Notes: generated by a model not told the origin, from the sequence alone. Positions 16,544-27,437 are shown, numbered from the stretch's first letter. The stretch is 64,000 nt of DNA from Capilliphycus salinus (GCF_047276495.1 NZ_CP178543.1:2418001-2482000), one strand, 5' to 3'. Numbers and translations: made by a program.

Positions 16544-18966
16544 TTAAATGGTTGTAAAGTTATCTTCGCTAATCAAAGTTGAATTAATCCGGTTTAACGT
16601 GACTAAAAGTTCGCCCTCAAAACTAATTAAAGTACCCCTTTCAGCCTGTTCAATCGTCAGGTCATCGAAACTCAAACCGACCGTTAAACCGAGTAAATCT
16701 TGACCCTCAGCAAAGTCTACAATCACATCGGAACCCGAATTTAAAAGCAGTGCAAAAACATCCGCACCTTCGCCACCCGAGAGGATATCATCGCCGCCAT
16801 CACCGGATAAGAAATCATCCCCTTCACCGCCAATTAAACTATCATTATCCTCCCCACCGTAAAGGCTATCATTGCCTTGATTTCCATAAACCGTATCCGC
16901 ACCCAAATCGCCATAAACTTCGTCATTCCCCTCATCACCAAAGAGTAAATCATCACCCTGACCGCCGGCAATAAAGTCATTCCCTTCGCCGCCACTAATC
17001 GTATCATTACCTTGATTTCCGAGTAAGAAATCATTGCCTTCACCGCCAACAATACTATCATCACCCAAATCTCCAAATATGGTATCGTCCCCTTCTTCTC
17101 CGCTGGCGAGGTCATTATCTTTCCCGCTAAAGATTAGGTCATTTCCATCACCGCCAATTAACGTATCCTGACCTTCATTTCCAAATAACGTATCATCCCC
17201 TTCTCCGCCATCCAAGAGGTCTTGACCGTCCGGGTCTGCAATTTCTGTATCGTTGGAACCGCCAACCAAAATATCATTATCCAAACCTCCAATTAACGTA
17301 TCATTTCCGACGCCGCCGACCAGAAAATCGTCTCCAACCTCACCCTCAACCACATCATTTCCATCGCCAGAATTGAGGGTATCATTACCAATATTACCGA
17401 AAAGATTATCATCTCCGCCAAAAGATAAAATGTCATCATCTCCGGCTAAACCCGAAATTTGTTCGCTAATTTCAACCCCAATAATAGATTCGCTAATTTC
17501 CGTTCCTTCTATCGAAACTTCAACCGAATTCAAAACAATCGATTGAGTAATAAAACTGTAGGATTGTGCAATTTCGGCGAGGGTGGCGGTAAAGGCTAAA
17601 ACCTCTAACGGTAAGTCGGTGGGTAGAGTTAAAATCTCCGAAGAAATGGTCGGAACTTGTAAAACAATTAGGCTAGAATTTGAAGTTATACCGACGCTAT
17701 TTGTGGCAGTATAAGACAGTTGAATTTGACCGAAAAACGTTGGTGCCGGAACAAACGTCAGTTGAGAAGCCTGAGTAATTGTTATCTCTGTAACTTGACT
17801 CAAACGGGTGACAGCAACACCATTTAAGAATAACTGACCCCGTGCTTCTTCGGGTAATTCCAGAATTGAGAAACTGACAATTTCTCCATTCAGGTCATTT
17901 GCAGTTAAAGATGGAATGGGAATCGCCGTTCCATTATTAGGAATCTCAGGAACAATTAATTCCTCAGTTACCGGTTCAGACTCGGGAATTTCAAAGTCTA
18001 CACTTGGGGTTGTGGGTAATACATTAATGCTAATAGAAGCGGGTTGAGAACTTTGACCATCGTTGTCATTGGCGACGTAATTTAAAACAATATCTCCCAC
18101 AAAATTAGGATTAGCTTCAAACCGCAAATTCCCCGCGTCTTCGGGTGTAATTTCACTGACTTGAGAGAGGTTAAAAATGGGAGTTTCACCGATGAATAAT
18201 TGACCCTCGGAAGCCGCCGGAATATTATTGAGAGTGAAGCTAACAACGGTACCATCTTCGTCATTTCCAACCAGCGCCGGAAGTCCAACAGGTACTAAAG
18301 TCGGGATGATACTGGGAAGTTCCAACGGTTCAACGGTGGGTAATATATTGGGAAGAATAAATAACGAGATTTCTCCGATTTGTTCGGAAGTAATTCCCGC
18401 CGTATCCGTCGCCGTAAACTTGAGAACCGTTGAACCGCTAAAATCAAGATTGGAAGTAAAAGTCAGTTGTCCGGCTTGGTCAACCGGAATGACTTGATTG
18501 ACGGTAACGGGTTCTCCATTGAGGAAAACTTGTCCGCCGATGGGAAGTTCAACTAAGGTAAAACTCGCCGCATTTTCAGCATTAAAAGTGGTTAAAGGTG
18601 GGAGGGGAACTTGAGTAGAAATATTCTTCAGTAGCGGCGTCGCTTGGTTGGTGGGTAAGGGGGGTACATTTGTGAGGTTAACCACCAGACTATAAGTTGC
18701 GGGTGTCTCATCGGTTCCCCCTTGGTTATCCGTCGCCACGTAGCTAAATTGAGTTAAACCGCTAAATTCCGGGTCGGGGGTAAAGGTGAGTTGGTCGGCT
18801 TGGTCTGCGGGAATGACTTGGTTGACTTCAACCGCAGTCCCCCCGAGTGAAAGTTGACCCCCGACGGGTAATTCTGTGATGGTGAAACTGACGATACTTC
18901 CGTCGGCGTCGCTTCCTTCTAAAGCCGGTAAAGCCACAGGTGTAGGTGCGTTGGGAATAATCGGCC
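16544..18966 (-). CDS. Giant RTX/cadherin-like protein, C-terminal part (after frameshift)
   Basis: Continuation, in another frame, of the gene that starts at 24224. At the top it resumes the repeat mid-unit (PIIPNAPTPVALPALEGSDA). About four cadherin-like repeats of 85-90 residues follow (recognisable by FTITELPVGGQLSLGG and LTFTPDPEFSGLTQFSYVATD), a spacer, then some two dozen RTX nonapeptides of the form GGxGxDxLx (about positions 16770-17440), which bind calcium and fold after secretion, and a short C-terminal domain ending in SEDNFTTI that carries the type I secretion signal in such proteins. An upstream ATG at 19141 in this frame gives a nonsense N-terminus and is not a credible start. 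No HlyB/HlyD genes are in the window. Confidence 0.8.
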
Positions 18967-21900
18967 CCGGTTTTATCAGCAGTAACGGGGAGAATATTAT
19001 TAGGTGTTGACGCCGGAAGGGTGACAGTTGCCGGGGTCGGGTCTTCGGTATTTTGTGCGTCAATGGCGGTATATTCAAAGCTATCTCCGCTAAAGTTTTC
19101 CCCACCAATATAGCTGAGGTTTGCTGCATCTGTAACCGCAATTTCTGGGCTGGTTAACGGCTGACCGTTTAATAATAAAGTGCTGTTTGTGGGAAATTTA
19201 GTGATGCGAAAAGCGGCGATGTTGCTATCGTCGGTTGCGGTTAATTCGGGAATCGGAATGGCTGTGGTATTACCGGGGTTGGGAGTGGCGATTTTATCAG
19301 CGGCGACGGGGAGTTCATTGGTCGTATTAACCGGAATAACAACAATTGCGGGGGTTAAATCGGAGGCGTTATTATTATCAAAAGCGATGTATTCAAAGTC
19401 TGCTAATCCGACAAAACCGACTTCAGGAATAAAGGTGAGATTTCCCGCATCTTCGAGAGAAATGGTTTGATTTTCAGTCAGGGGTTCACCGTTGAGTTGG
19501 AGTTCGCCGTTTCGAGGTAAACGGGTGATTTGAAAGTTGGCAATTGTACCGTCTAAATCGGTTGCAGTTAAAGCCGGAATCGGAACTTGAGTCGCCGTAT
19601 TTGGAACAATTTCTGTGATTAAATTTTGAGTAACAGGCGGTAGATTCGTGTCGGTATTAACCGTGATTGAAACTTCTCCTGTTGCCGTTTCTTCTCCGTC
19701 ATCCTGGACGCTGTAGGGAATATTAACGCTTCCGGTAAAGCCGGCTGTTGGGGTAAAAGTAAGATTGCCTTGTTCGTCTACTGTGGCGTTTCCTTGGTTG
19801 TTTAAATTGCTTAAATCCAGTTCAACGGTAGCGGGATTAATGATACCATCGGGGTCAAAATCGTTGTTGGTAATGTTAAAGGTAATTGGGGTATCAATTC
19901 GGGTAACTACACTGTCATTATTGGCAACTGGCGGAGTGTTAACTGGGGTGAGGCTAACGGTTGAAACAACGGTGTTGCTGGGGTTGGTTCCATCGTTAAT
20001 TGTAATTTCAATTTCACGGGGTTTGGTGTTGGGTGTGGTGGAGGTGTTGTTATAAACTATTTGGGATAATGCGGTTTGATAGTCGGCTAAACTGGCTACT
20101 CCGCTGAGGGTTAATTCTCCGGTAAAGGAATTGTATTCGCCGGCGGTAATGTTAGCCGGTAATGTACCGAGGATAGAAAGGGTTTCGGTTCCCGGTTCGA
20201 GAGGATTTGTTAACTTAATAGTTGCGGTGTTTAAAGTTGTGCTATCTGCGTCCGTGATAGTAATAGTATTGGCAATTGGAACCGCTTCTCCGCCTTCGGT
20301 AAAGTTGGCGTTATTTCCTTCTATATTGATAACGGGAGAAACGTCATCGTCGAGAATATTTGCAGTTGCAGTTAAAACACTATTTTCGCCATCTATTCCG
20401 GCGAGATTTGTCAGATTAATACTAAAACTTTTATCCGGTTCTTCTAAACCATCATCGAGTAGAGGAACATCAAAACTAACAGTTGTTTCTCCGACGGGAA
20501 TGGTTAAAGTTCCGGTGGTTTGAGTATAGTCTAAACCTGCTGCTGCGGTACCGTTAACGGTTGCATAATCAAAACTGGATGCAAAACCGCTAATTTTAGA
20601 AGCTGTTACCGTGAAAGTGGCTACACCGTCCCCTTCGTTAACCGTAATATCGCTAACGGAAATGCTAGGAGGTGCATCATCATTGGTGATGGTTCCTGTT
20701 ACTGAAGGCGTAACAATATTCCCATAACTCGCACTATCCAAACTAACATTAAAAACCTCATCCCCTTCAAAGGTGATATCGCCATTAACTTCAACCGTTA
20801 TCCGCTGACGGGGAGGAGTTTCAACAAAGGGATTCGCCTCAAAGGTTAAGGTAGCATCGTTGTCAATATAATCACCATCGGCGACGGTTGCGGTGTCATC
20901 GTTGGTACTGTAGTTAACAACAATATTTTGGGTGCTGGGTTTACTCAGACTAACAGTATAAGTGTAGCCAATAATGCCGTCATCGCCTTCATTTTGAGCG
21001 AGATTTTCTATTATTGTAATTTCAGGTAAACTGACATCTACAGCGTTAGAAAATTCCGAGGTGTTGTTATTCGGGTCTGTTGCGGTTGCGGTAATAAATT
21101 GACCGGATAAATCACCGGTTTCGGGCAAATTAGCGTTAATTATTGCATTTCCTTCGGCATCGGTTGTGACTTCGGTTGTACCGATAAAGGTTTGACCTTG
21201 ACCATTTCCTGAAGCATCAACCGCAGCATTGCTAAAGAATTCTAGGCGATAAGTGGTATTCGGTAAACTGTTAAACCGACCCGCAACAACGGTACTATTT
21301 TCAACGGGTTCGGCTAATACTAATTCGGGATAATTTTGCAGTGTATTTGGCCCTTCATCCGGATCTCCTGCGTCATTTATCGTTACTCCCTCGTTGGCTA
21401 AATCAATCCCAATTGCAGTATTATCTTCTGCACCATTGGAGAAAATACTATTCCCCAAAATCCCATTACTAATCGCCGTATTGTTGACTATTGTGACACC
21501 ATCTCCGCTATTAAAAGCGATAGTATTACCCTGTCCGGCTTCCAGTCCGCCAATAACATTATTAACCGCATTATCGACGAAAATTCCACTGTTAGCATTT
21601 CCCAGTCCGCTACCATCAGGCGCTACCCCGATGCGATTTCCCTGAATTTGGTTTCCGCTAGAATTATTAACAACTGAAATCCCGTTAATACTGTTACCCG
21701 AGATGAGATTTCCAACGACACTATTGCCAACAACGTTATCAAGTTCTAAACCGTTATTGCTGTTAGGAACCGGAGCGTTACCTGCGCTATTTGTGCCGAT
21801 AAAATTCCCTAAAATTTGGTTTTCATTGGCAGCATTCCTTAAAACTAAACCGTTAATTGTGTTTCCAGAAATAACATTTCCCTGATTGGCTTCGCTTCCC

Positions 21901-24224
21901 CCAATCGTATTACCTGCGGCATTACTAATAAAAATACCGTTGCTTTGGTTGGGAATTGCTGTGACTCCGGTGGAATCCAAACCAATTAAATTACTTTGGA
22001 TAATATTACCAATAGAATTAAATTCTGGAGAACCCGTTATCCGAATTCCATCAACAAGATTCCCCGAGATTGTATTCTGTTCTCCGGCAGTATTTCGACC
22101 GATAATATTGTTGCTAGAATTGATAATTTCTACGCCAATTCCGCCGTTAATAACCGCCGGATCTTCGGTTGTTTCTCCATTGGGAATTGCAGTATTTCCG
22201 GCCGCATTGGTTCCGATAAAGTTGCCCAAAACTTTATTGTCTGTGGAATTATTGGTAATTAATACTCCGTTAATTCCATTTCCAGAAATAACGTTGGGGT
22301 TTGTTCCGGCAACATCAGGATTTTCGAGTCTATCTAGTCCGATATCATTATTCGTTGAACCGTCGATGCGAATCCCATGACTTCCATTCGGAACTGACGC
22401 ATCTCCCGCAGCATTAACACCGATAAAATTACCGAGAATTGTATTTTCGTTAGCCGCATTTGTAATCAATATACCATCGACAGCATTTCCCGAGATCGTA
22501 TTTCCTTCACCGGGATTAACACCGCCAATTGTATTCTGAGTAGAAGCATCAACTTGAATCCCTTGTCCCGTATTCGGAACTGCCGTGTTTCCACTTTGGT
22601 CAAGGCCGATATAGTTGCCTAAAATCTGGGTATTGGTGGTAGGAATGGGAGCATCTACCTGGGTCTGAAGTAAAATTCCATTCCCATTATTACCCGAGAT
22701 AATGTTGCGATCTTCGGGATTAATTCCGCCTATAATTGTTCCGGCTGTATTTTGGATGAAAATCCCATCACTATTGTTTGGTAATGGTGTTGTACCATCG
22801 GGTGCAACGCCAATAAGATTACCTTGAATTACCGTATCATTTGAACCGTCGTAAATGATAATTCCTTCAATTCCATTACCAGAAATAACATTCCCAATTA
22901 CTTGAGTTCCCGTAGCCCGAGCAATTTCAATCCCTTGATCGCGATGGCCGAGTTCTAGTGTACCATCGACATCGGTACCGATAAAGTTATCAATAATTTG
23001 AACATTGGTTGTTGTTTCGGCATTATCATTGGTTTGAGTAAAAACATAAATGCCGTTTCTTTGTTCTTGCTCTGCACCCGTTCTAATAAAAGTATTCCCT
23101 TGAATAATACTGTTACTACCCGACAGAGAAAGACCCCGATTAATATTATTTTGTAGGATACTATCGGTGAGTACAAGTCGGCCGCGACTGACAATTCCAA
23201 ACTGAGTATTGTTGCTAATTGTGCTATTAGTAATCTCCAGTGTACCCGGACTATTGTCCCCATGCTGAATTCCCGTGCGAGCATTTTGAACGGTTACGCC
23301 GGAGATTCTAACAACCGTTTCGGGGTTCAAAGTATTAACTTGGAAAACAAAACCATCACCTTGTCCCTGAATAATTAAATTCTCCGCTCCCGGACCGTTA
23401 ATGGTGATATTATTTCCGTTATTATCGTTAATATTTAATGAATTAGTCTGATTAGGATTATCATTGACATCTCGGTTGGGATCGAGTTCCAGTTGAATTG
23501 TTCGCGGCGTATTAAAAAATGTCGGGTCAAACTCAATCGTATCATCTTCGGCGTTACTATTGGCTGTTTCTATGGCGGCTCGTAACGATCCGGGTCCCGA
23601 ATCATTAGCATTTGTAACGGTCAAAATTGCTAACACTCCAGCATAGCTTTCTCGCACCGATTCCGTAAAGGCTAGAGGCGATAAAATTTTATCGGTTTGT
23701 ACGTCTAACTGCCAATTTCCCCCTAAATTTTTGCTCCCAATTTTGCTGGAGGAAGCGGCGATATTCGCGCCTGTCAGTTGTTTGATTTGTTGCAAAAATG
23801 CCGAAACAGATGGGCGAGAAAATGCCGATTGTTCGGTGAGATTATCATACGGATGCGGTTGTTGATTGTCTTCTTGACCAACGTTACAACCATACAGTAA
23901 AATCTCCCCATCCTCGGTTAATGCACCCCTCCACTGTTGCAGTTGATCCGCATATTGATCTAGTGTATCGAAATTGAGTTGGCTGTTCCCCAAATACAAA
24001 CATCCTGGCGAACCGTGACTCACGATATGTAATGTTTGAATAGGGGATAACGGAGTGCGACGAATCCGAGCCTGTAAATGTTCCGTAATTTGTTCAATCC
24101 CATCCTGATTTGAGTTCAGGATAATGACCTCAGACCCCAGTAGAACCCCCTGACAAAGATATTCGTAACTTTCAACTTTAGCGTCAATGCAGACCAGATT
24201 TTTGCTAGGAGTGAATGATACCAT
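18828..24224 (-). CDS. Giant DUF4347/beta-helix/Calx-beta protein, N-terminal part
   Basis: Residues 1-190 are DUF4347, a caspase-like fold domain with a visible His-Cys pair (H70 in HIVSHGSPG, C113 in LLYGCNVG). From about 200 to 1000 comes a right-handed beta-helix of NosD type: tens of copies of N.I.GN.IG...G......N..NGI. Then two Calx-beta domains (about 1085-1290; NEGDGVATFTV and LLDDGLEEPDKSFSI), a cadherin-like region, and the first 85-residue repeats (LPVAADK, LTATD). The last 40 residues after about 1757 (rich in Arg/Lys) are out of frame: one extra base in CCCC at 18965-18968 causes this. Removing it joins the two parts into one protein of about 2559 residues. No classical signal peptide; a surface or secreted role in cell contact, motility or sheath is inferred. 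Confidence 0.85.
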   Translation of the reverse strand: MVSFTPSKNLVCIDAKVESYEYLCQGVLLGSEVIILNSNQDGIEQITEHLQARIRRTPLSPIQTLHIVSHGSPGCLYLGNSQLNFDTLDQYADQLQQWRGALTEDGEILLYGCNVGQEDNQQPHPYDNLTEQSAFSRPSVSAFLQQIKQLTGANIAASSSKIGSKNLGGNWQLDVQTDKILSPLAFTESVRESYAGVLAILTVTNANDSGPGSLRAAIETANSNAEDDTIEFDPTFFNTPRTIQLELDPNRDVNDNPNQTNSLNINDNNGNNITINGPGAENLIIQGQGDGFVFQVNTLNPETVVRISGVTVQNARTGIQHGDNSPGTLEITNSTISNNTQFGIVSRGRLVLTDSILQNNINRGLSLSGSNSIIQGNTFIRTGAEQEQRNGIYVFTQTNDNAETTTNVQIIDNFIGTDVDGTLELGHRDQGIEIARATGTQVIGNVISGNGIEGIIIYDGSNDTVIQGNLIGVAPDGTTPLPNNSDGIFIQNTAGTIIGGINPEDRNIISGNNGNGILLQTQVDAPIPTTNTQILGNYIGLDQSGNTAVPNTGQGIQVDASTQNTIGGVNPGEGNTISGNAVDGILITNAANENTILGNFIGVNAAGDASVPNGSHGIRIDGSTNNDIGLDRLENPDVAGTNPNVISGNGINGVLITNNSTDNKVLGNFIGTNAAGNTAIPNGETTEDPAVINGGIGVEIINSSNNIIGRNTAGEQNTISGNLVDGIRITGSPEFNSIGNIIQSNLIGLDSTGVTAIPNQSNGIFISNAAGNTIGGSEANQGNVISGNTINGLVLRNAANENQILGNFIGTNSAGNAPVPNSNNGLELDNVVGNSVVGNLISGNSINGISVVNNSSGNQIQGNRIGVAPDGSGLGNANSGIFVDNAVNNVIGGLEAGQGNTIAFNSGDGVTIVNNTAISNGILGNSIFSNGAEDNTAIGIDLANEGVTINDAGDPDEGPNTLQNYPELVLAEPVENSTVVAGRFNSLPNTTYRLEFFSNAAVDASGNGQGQTFIGTTEVTTDAEGNAIINANLPETGDLSGQFITATATDPNNNTSEFSNAVDVSLPEITIIENLAQNEGDDGIIGYTYTVSLSKPSTQNIVVNYSTNDDTATVADGDYIDNDATLTFEANPFVETPPRQRITVEVNGDITFEGDEVFNVSLDSASYGNIVTPSVTGTITNDDAPPSISVSDITVNEGDGVATFTVTASKISGFASSFDYATVNGTAAAGLDYTQTTGTLTIPVGETTVSFDVPLLDDGLEEPDKSFSINLTNLAGIDGENSVLTATANILDDDVSPVINIEGNNANFTEGGEAVPIANTITITDADSTTLNTATIKLTNPLEPGTETLSILGTLPANITAGEYNSFTGELTLSGVASLADYQTALSQIVYNNTSTTPNTKPREIEITINDGTNPSNTVVSTVSLTPVNTPPVANNDSVVTRIDTPITFNITNNDFDPDGIINPATVELDLSNLNNQGNATVDEQGNLTFTPTAGFTGSVNIPYSVQDDGEETATGEVSITVNTDTNLPPVTQNLITEIVPNTATQVPIPALTATDLDGTIANFQITRLPRNGELQLNGEPLTENQTISLEDAGNLTFIPEVGFVGLADFEYIAFDNNNASDLTPAIVVIPVNTTNELPVAADKIATPNPGNTTAIPIPELTATDDSNIAAFRITKFPTNSTLLLNGQPLTSPEIAVTDAANLSYIGGENFSGDSFEYTAIDAQNTEDPTPATVTLPASTPNNILPVTADKTGADYSQRTYTCGFTGFRRKRRRRKYRQFHHHRITRRGSTFTRGDCG

Positions 24225-24708
24225 TGTCAGTTTTTATTGAATACTCAGCTAGTTTTTCATTGTAAATGCAAATTTATGATTAAGCCAAGCTTTTCTCACA
24301 AAAACTCTAATCCGTTTCTCAATACCAGGTTTGGCGGTTGTTGTTTATGAAACCAACCCTCAATCCCTGCAAATACAACCGATCTGCATCTTTTTCTTCT
24401 CGATCATATACCGGGCGATGGATTGACAAATTAATAGCTTTATGCTTTATATTGATTTCTAAATACTATAAAAAAAAGTCAACCCCGTTTTGTAAAGATT
24501 GAAAATAAGTTTTTAAATTTTTGGTAAAATGATCGGGAGTCACATTTCCTGAAAGTGTGACCATAAAGTTATAGATTGAGTTTTATTTGTATATACAAAT
24601 CCGAAAGGCATTCTGAGAGTTTCTCACCAACAGAAGAAAGGGTACAAAGTCAGTACCCCGGTGACGACTCGAACCCGTTAAGCTGCATCGATGAAATTGA
24701 ATAATGAT
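24225..24708. other. Intergenic region between the giant gene and the DUF29 gene
   Basis: About 480 bp without a gene. It holds a short inverted repeat GTCACA...TGTGAC (24539-24561) of unknown role and the terminator at 24640-24658. A TTGACA near 24424 with TTTATA 17 bp further lies on the plus strand, but no plus-strand gene or terminator follows, so no transcript is called. Confidence 0.4.
24640..24658 (-). terminator. Hairpin terminator after the DUF29 gene
   Basis: On the minus strand GGGTAC and GTACCC (six pairs, 7-nt loop) are followed by TTTCTTCT. It lies about 50 bp past the DUF29 stop. Confidence 0.5.
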
Positions 24709-25143
24709 TTAATAGTCTTCATCTGAGAGAATTAAATTTAAGGCTTGATGCAAAATCGCTTCTTGATTAACTTTTTGTTTTAACTCTCTCGAATCATAAC
24801 GCCCTTCTTCAACTTCTAGAGAAGCTTCATCAATAGCGTTTAAATAAGCTTCTTCTAAGGTTTCGAGTAATTCATCCCGATTGAGATAATAACCCCCCGC
24901 TTGGTAACGTTTATTTTTGCGCTTAATCTCTCGAACCGAATTGCGAATGGAAACATCCCAAGAGCGAGTGGTGCGATTTTCGGCTTGTTGTTTGATCAGA
25001 TGAAGAAGTAAAATAATAGCATGACTGCGAATATTATTAATAATATCATCCCGACTCATTTCTTCCAATGCCTCAACAATGGCGAGCGAACCTTTGATAT
25101 CGCCTTTGAGCAGTAATTCTTTTAACTCAAGAATTTCTTCCAT
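24709..25143 (-). CDS. DUF29 family protein
   Basis: About 144 residues from the ATG at 25143 (MEEILELKELLLKGD); the frame continues 16 codons further up to a TTG at 25191, which I consider less likely because family members begin near the ELKELL helix. The core LLLHLIKQQAENRTTRSWDV followed by NSVREIKRKNKRYQAGGYYL and the C-terminal KQKVNQEAILHQALNLI are typical of DUF29. All-helical and soluble. Function unknown; such proteins are scattered through cyanobacterial genomes in many copies. No toxin partner is adjacent. Confidence 0.8.
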   Translation of the reverse strand: MEEILELKELLLKGDIKGSLAIVEALEEMSRDDIINNIRSHAIILLLHLIKQQAENRTTRSWDVSIRNSVREIKRKNKRYQAGGYYLNRDELLETLEEAYLNAIDEASLEVEEGRYDSRELKQKVNQEAILHQALNLILSDEDY

Positions 25144-25304
25144 AACATCAGCATCAACAGAGGATAGATTAATCTTAGCGTTTGAGTCCAATTTGTAGAG
25201 TTCTGATACAAAAGCTACGCGATCGCAAAGCCTAGAAACGTTATCCTTGAGAAAGAAGGCTATATCATAATCATCAAACCCGTTAACTCCCCCCTCCCTG
25301 CGAT

Positions 25305-27437
25305 ATGCGGCTGCAACGCCAGTTCACCGGACAAAAAATCACCCTAGACACCAGCAACCTGATCGCCAGTGGTGGAGAAGGTCGCATATTTCCGGTTGTC
25401 GAAGATCCCTCATTGGTTGCGAAAATCTATCATAAACCGACAGACGAAGACGCCGACAAACTGACGGTGATGTTTAACAACCCGCCTCAGACCCTAACGG
25501 TAATGCCAGGAGTCACGGCGATCGCCTGGCCAGTCGATCTTCTCTGTACCCCCGACAACAAGCGAAAAATCGTTGGGTTCCTAATGCCCAGCGTAACGCG
25601 ATCGCTACCGATCCACACCTTTTATACCCCCAAAACACGGCGGGAACGCAAACCCCTATTTAACTACCTCTACCTGCATCGGACCGCCAGAAACCTAGTC
25701 GCCTCCGTCACCGACCTACACGCCAGCGGCTACGTGATCGGAGATGTCAACGAGTCCAATATATTAGTCTCCGATACCGCCCTAGTCACCCTCGTCGATA
25801 CCGACTCCTTCCAAGTTCGAGATCCCCAAACCAAAACCGTTTATCGCTGTCCCGTCGGAAAAGCCGAGTTTACCCCCCCAGAATTACAGGGCCAAACCTT
25901 TCGCGATCGCGATCGCACCCCCGAACACGATCGCTTTGGGTTAGCGGTGTTAATCTTTCAACTGTTGATGGAAGGAACCCACCCCTTTTCCGGAGTCTAT
26001 CAAGGAAGCGGCGATCCTCCCGCCCTAGAAGCCCGGATCAAAGCCGGTCATTTCGTCTACGGAAACAACCGGGTCCCCTACAAACCCATGCCGCTGGCGC
26101 CGTCGTTTGACATCCTCCATCCCAAACTGCAAGAATTATTTGTACGCTGCTTCCAAGACGGACACACCAACCCCAGAGTCCGGCCCGACGCGAGAACTTG
26201 GCTGTTAGCGCTGATCGAAGCCGAAGAACATCTCGTCACCTGCGACAAATACAGCCAACACCGCTACGATCGCCATTTAAACACCTGTCCCTGGTGCGAA
26301 CGCACCGCCCAACTGGGAGGACGCGATCCCTTCCCCTCTCGGGAAGACGTGCAGAAAGGGCTGCACCTAAAACCCCTCAAACCCAAGCGGAGACGGCGTT
26401 CTCCCGTGCGTTCCCTCGTTCCCACACCCGCCCCCATCCAACCTCGGGCGATCGTCAAACCAATAGTCAAACCAACCCTTACCAGCCCCCGATCAAGCTA
26501 TCGTCCCCGCAAACGGACAGCCCCGAGAGGCTTATCGCCGCAAATTCAATCTTTAATGTTCAACCTGGTCCAAGGCGGGATTATCGGCAGCATTTGGGGC
26601 GTAGCCTGTTCGTCGGCAATTATGGCGATGATGTTTGGGTTTTTCCGAGGAACCGGAGGCATTCTCGGCGGGATGTTTGTGGGAACCCTTTGGGGGGCGT
26701 TTTTTGGGGTATCAATTAGCGTGTTTTTGCCGCCTCCGAGGGGGTTAGATCGGTGGAAAGCGTTTATTGTCGGCAGTTTTTGCGGGGCGATGATCGCGGC
26801 GGCGATTTCAGGAATTGTGTTTGGTGCCTTAACCGGAGAGATCGTTATCGGTCAAACGTTGGTTTGGGGGGCGTTTTTGGGGTTAATTTGGGGATCGATC
26901 TGGTCGGTGTTTAAACCGCCTTTATCCCTGCCGACTCCGGGCGGGGTGAGAGGCTGGACGGGGGCGGTGTCCGGTAGCGTTTGGGGGGCTTTGTTGGGAA
27001 CGATCACCGGGGCGGTTTTGGCGATGGGGGCGGTGTTGTGGGGAGAATGGCAGTTATTGCAGAGTTTGACCCTGACGGCGAAGTTGCTGTCGCAAATGTT
27101 GGTGATGGCGACGGTGGCGGCCGGTTTGGGGGCCTTGGGGGGCATTCTTTCCGGGGCGACCTTTGGCAGTATTGGGGGTGTGCCGCCTTTACCGTTATCG
27201 ATGAGAATGGTCGGGGCAAAAGGGGCAATTGTAGGGGGAATTTGGGGGAATTTTTTGGGGGCGATCGCCGGGGCGGTTTTGGGGGCGATCGCGGCTTTCA
27301 TTTTTCCGGATTTTCTCAGCAGTACATCGGGGGATGGGATGCCGCTGTTTTTGGGGGCGATGGTTGTTTCTGCCGGAGTCGGAGCGGTTTGGGGAACGAT
27401 TTCGGGTATGGTTTGGGGAGCTTTAGGACAATTTTAA
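25305..27437 (+). CDS. Atypical protein kinase-like domain fused to a glycine-rich membrane domain
   Basis: 710 residues. Residues 10-310 are kinase-like: glycine loop SGGEGRIF, lysine K40 in LVAKIYHK, catalytic loop VIGDVNESNILV (D147, N152, in place of HRDxxxxN), metal site VDTDSF (in place of DFG) and TPPELQG (in place of APE). This variant set is seen in kinases that accompany VWA and PP2C proteins in TerY-type triads. A cysteine cluster (C332 region, CPWCER) and a basic proline-rich linker follow. From about 415 to the end there are 8-10 glycine-rich hydrophobic helices with repeated WGA and GxxxG patterns. No VWA or phosphatase gene is adjacent. Strong GCGATCGC content. Role unknown; a membrane-tethered kinase or pseudokinase is the best reading. 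Confidence 0.85.
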   Translation: MRLQRQFTGQKITLDTSNLIASGGEGRIFPVVEDPSLVAKIYHKPTDEDADKLTVMFNNPPQTLTVMPGVTAIAWPVDLLCTPDNKRKIVGFLMPSVTRSLPIHTFYTPKTRRERKPLFNYLYLHRTARNLVASVTDLHASGYVIGDVNESNILVSDTALVTLVDTDSFQVRDPQTKTVYRCPVGKAEFTPPELQGQTFRDRDRTPEHDRFGLAVLIFQLLMEGTHPFSGVYQGSGDPPALEARIKAGHFVYGNNRVPYKPMPLAPSFDILHPKLQELFVRCFQDGHTNPRVRPDARTWLLALIEAEEHLVTCDKYSQHRYDRHLNTCPWCERTAQLGGRDPFPSREDVQKGLHLKPLKPKRRRRSPVRSLVPTPAPIQPRAIVKPIVKPTLTSPRSSYRPRKRTAPRGLSPQIQSLMFNLVQGGIIGSIWGVACSSAIMAMMFGFFRGTGGILGGMFVGTLWGAFFGVSISVFLPPPRGLDRWKAFIVGSFCGAMIAAAISGIVFGALTGEIVIGQTLVWGAFLGLIWGSIWSVFKPPLSLPTPGGVRGWTGAVSGSVWGALLGTITGAVLAMGAVLWGEWQLLQSLTLTAKLLSQMLVMATVAAGLGALGGILSGATFGSIGGVPPLPLSMRMVGAKGAIVGGIWGNFLGAIAGAVLGAIAAFIFPDFLSSTSGDGMPLFLGAMVVSAGVGAVWGTISGMVWGALGQF

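Noticed and set aside
21394..22380. Plus-strand open frames opposite the beta-helix part of the giant gene
   Set aside because: They follow the repeat period of the beta-helix gene on the other strand, and their translations are repetitive and hydrophobic without a start signal.
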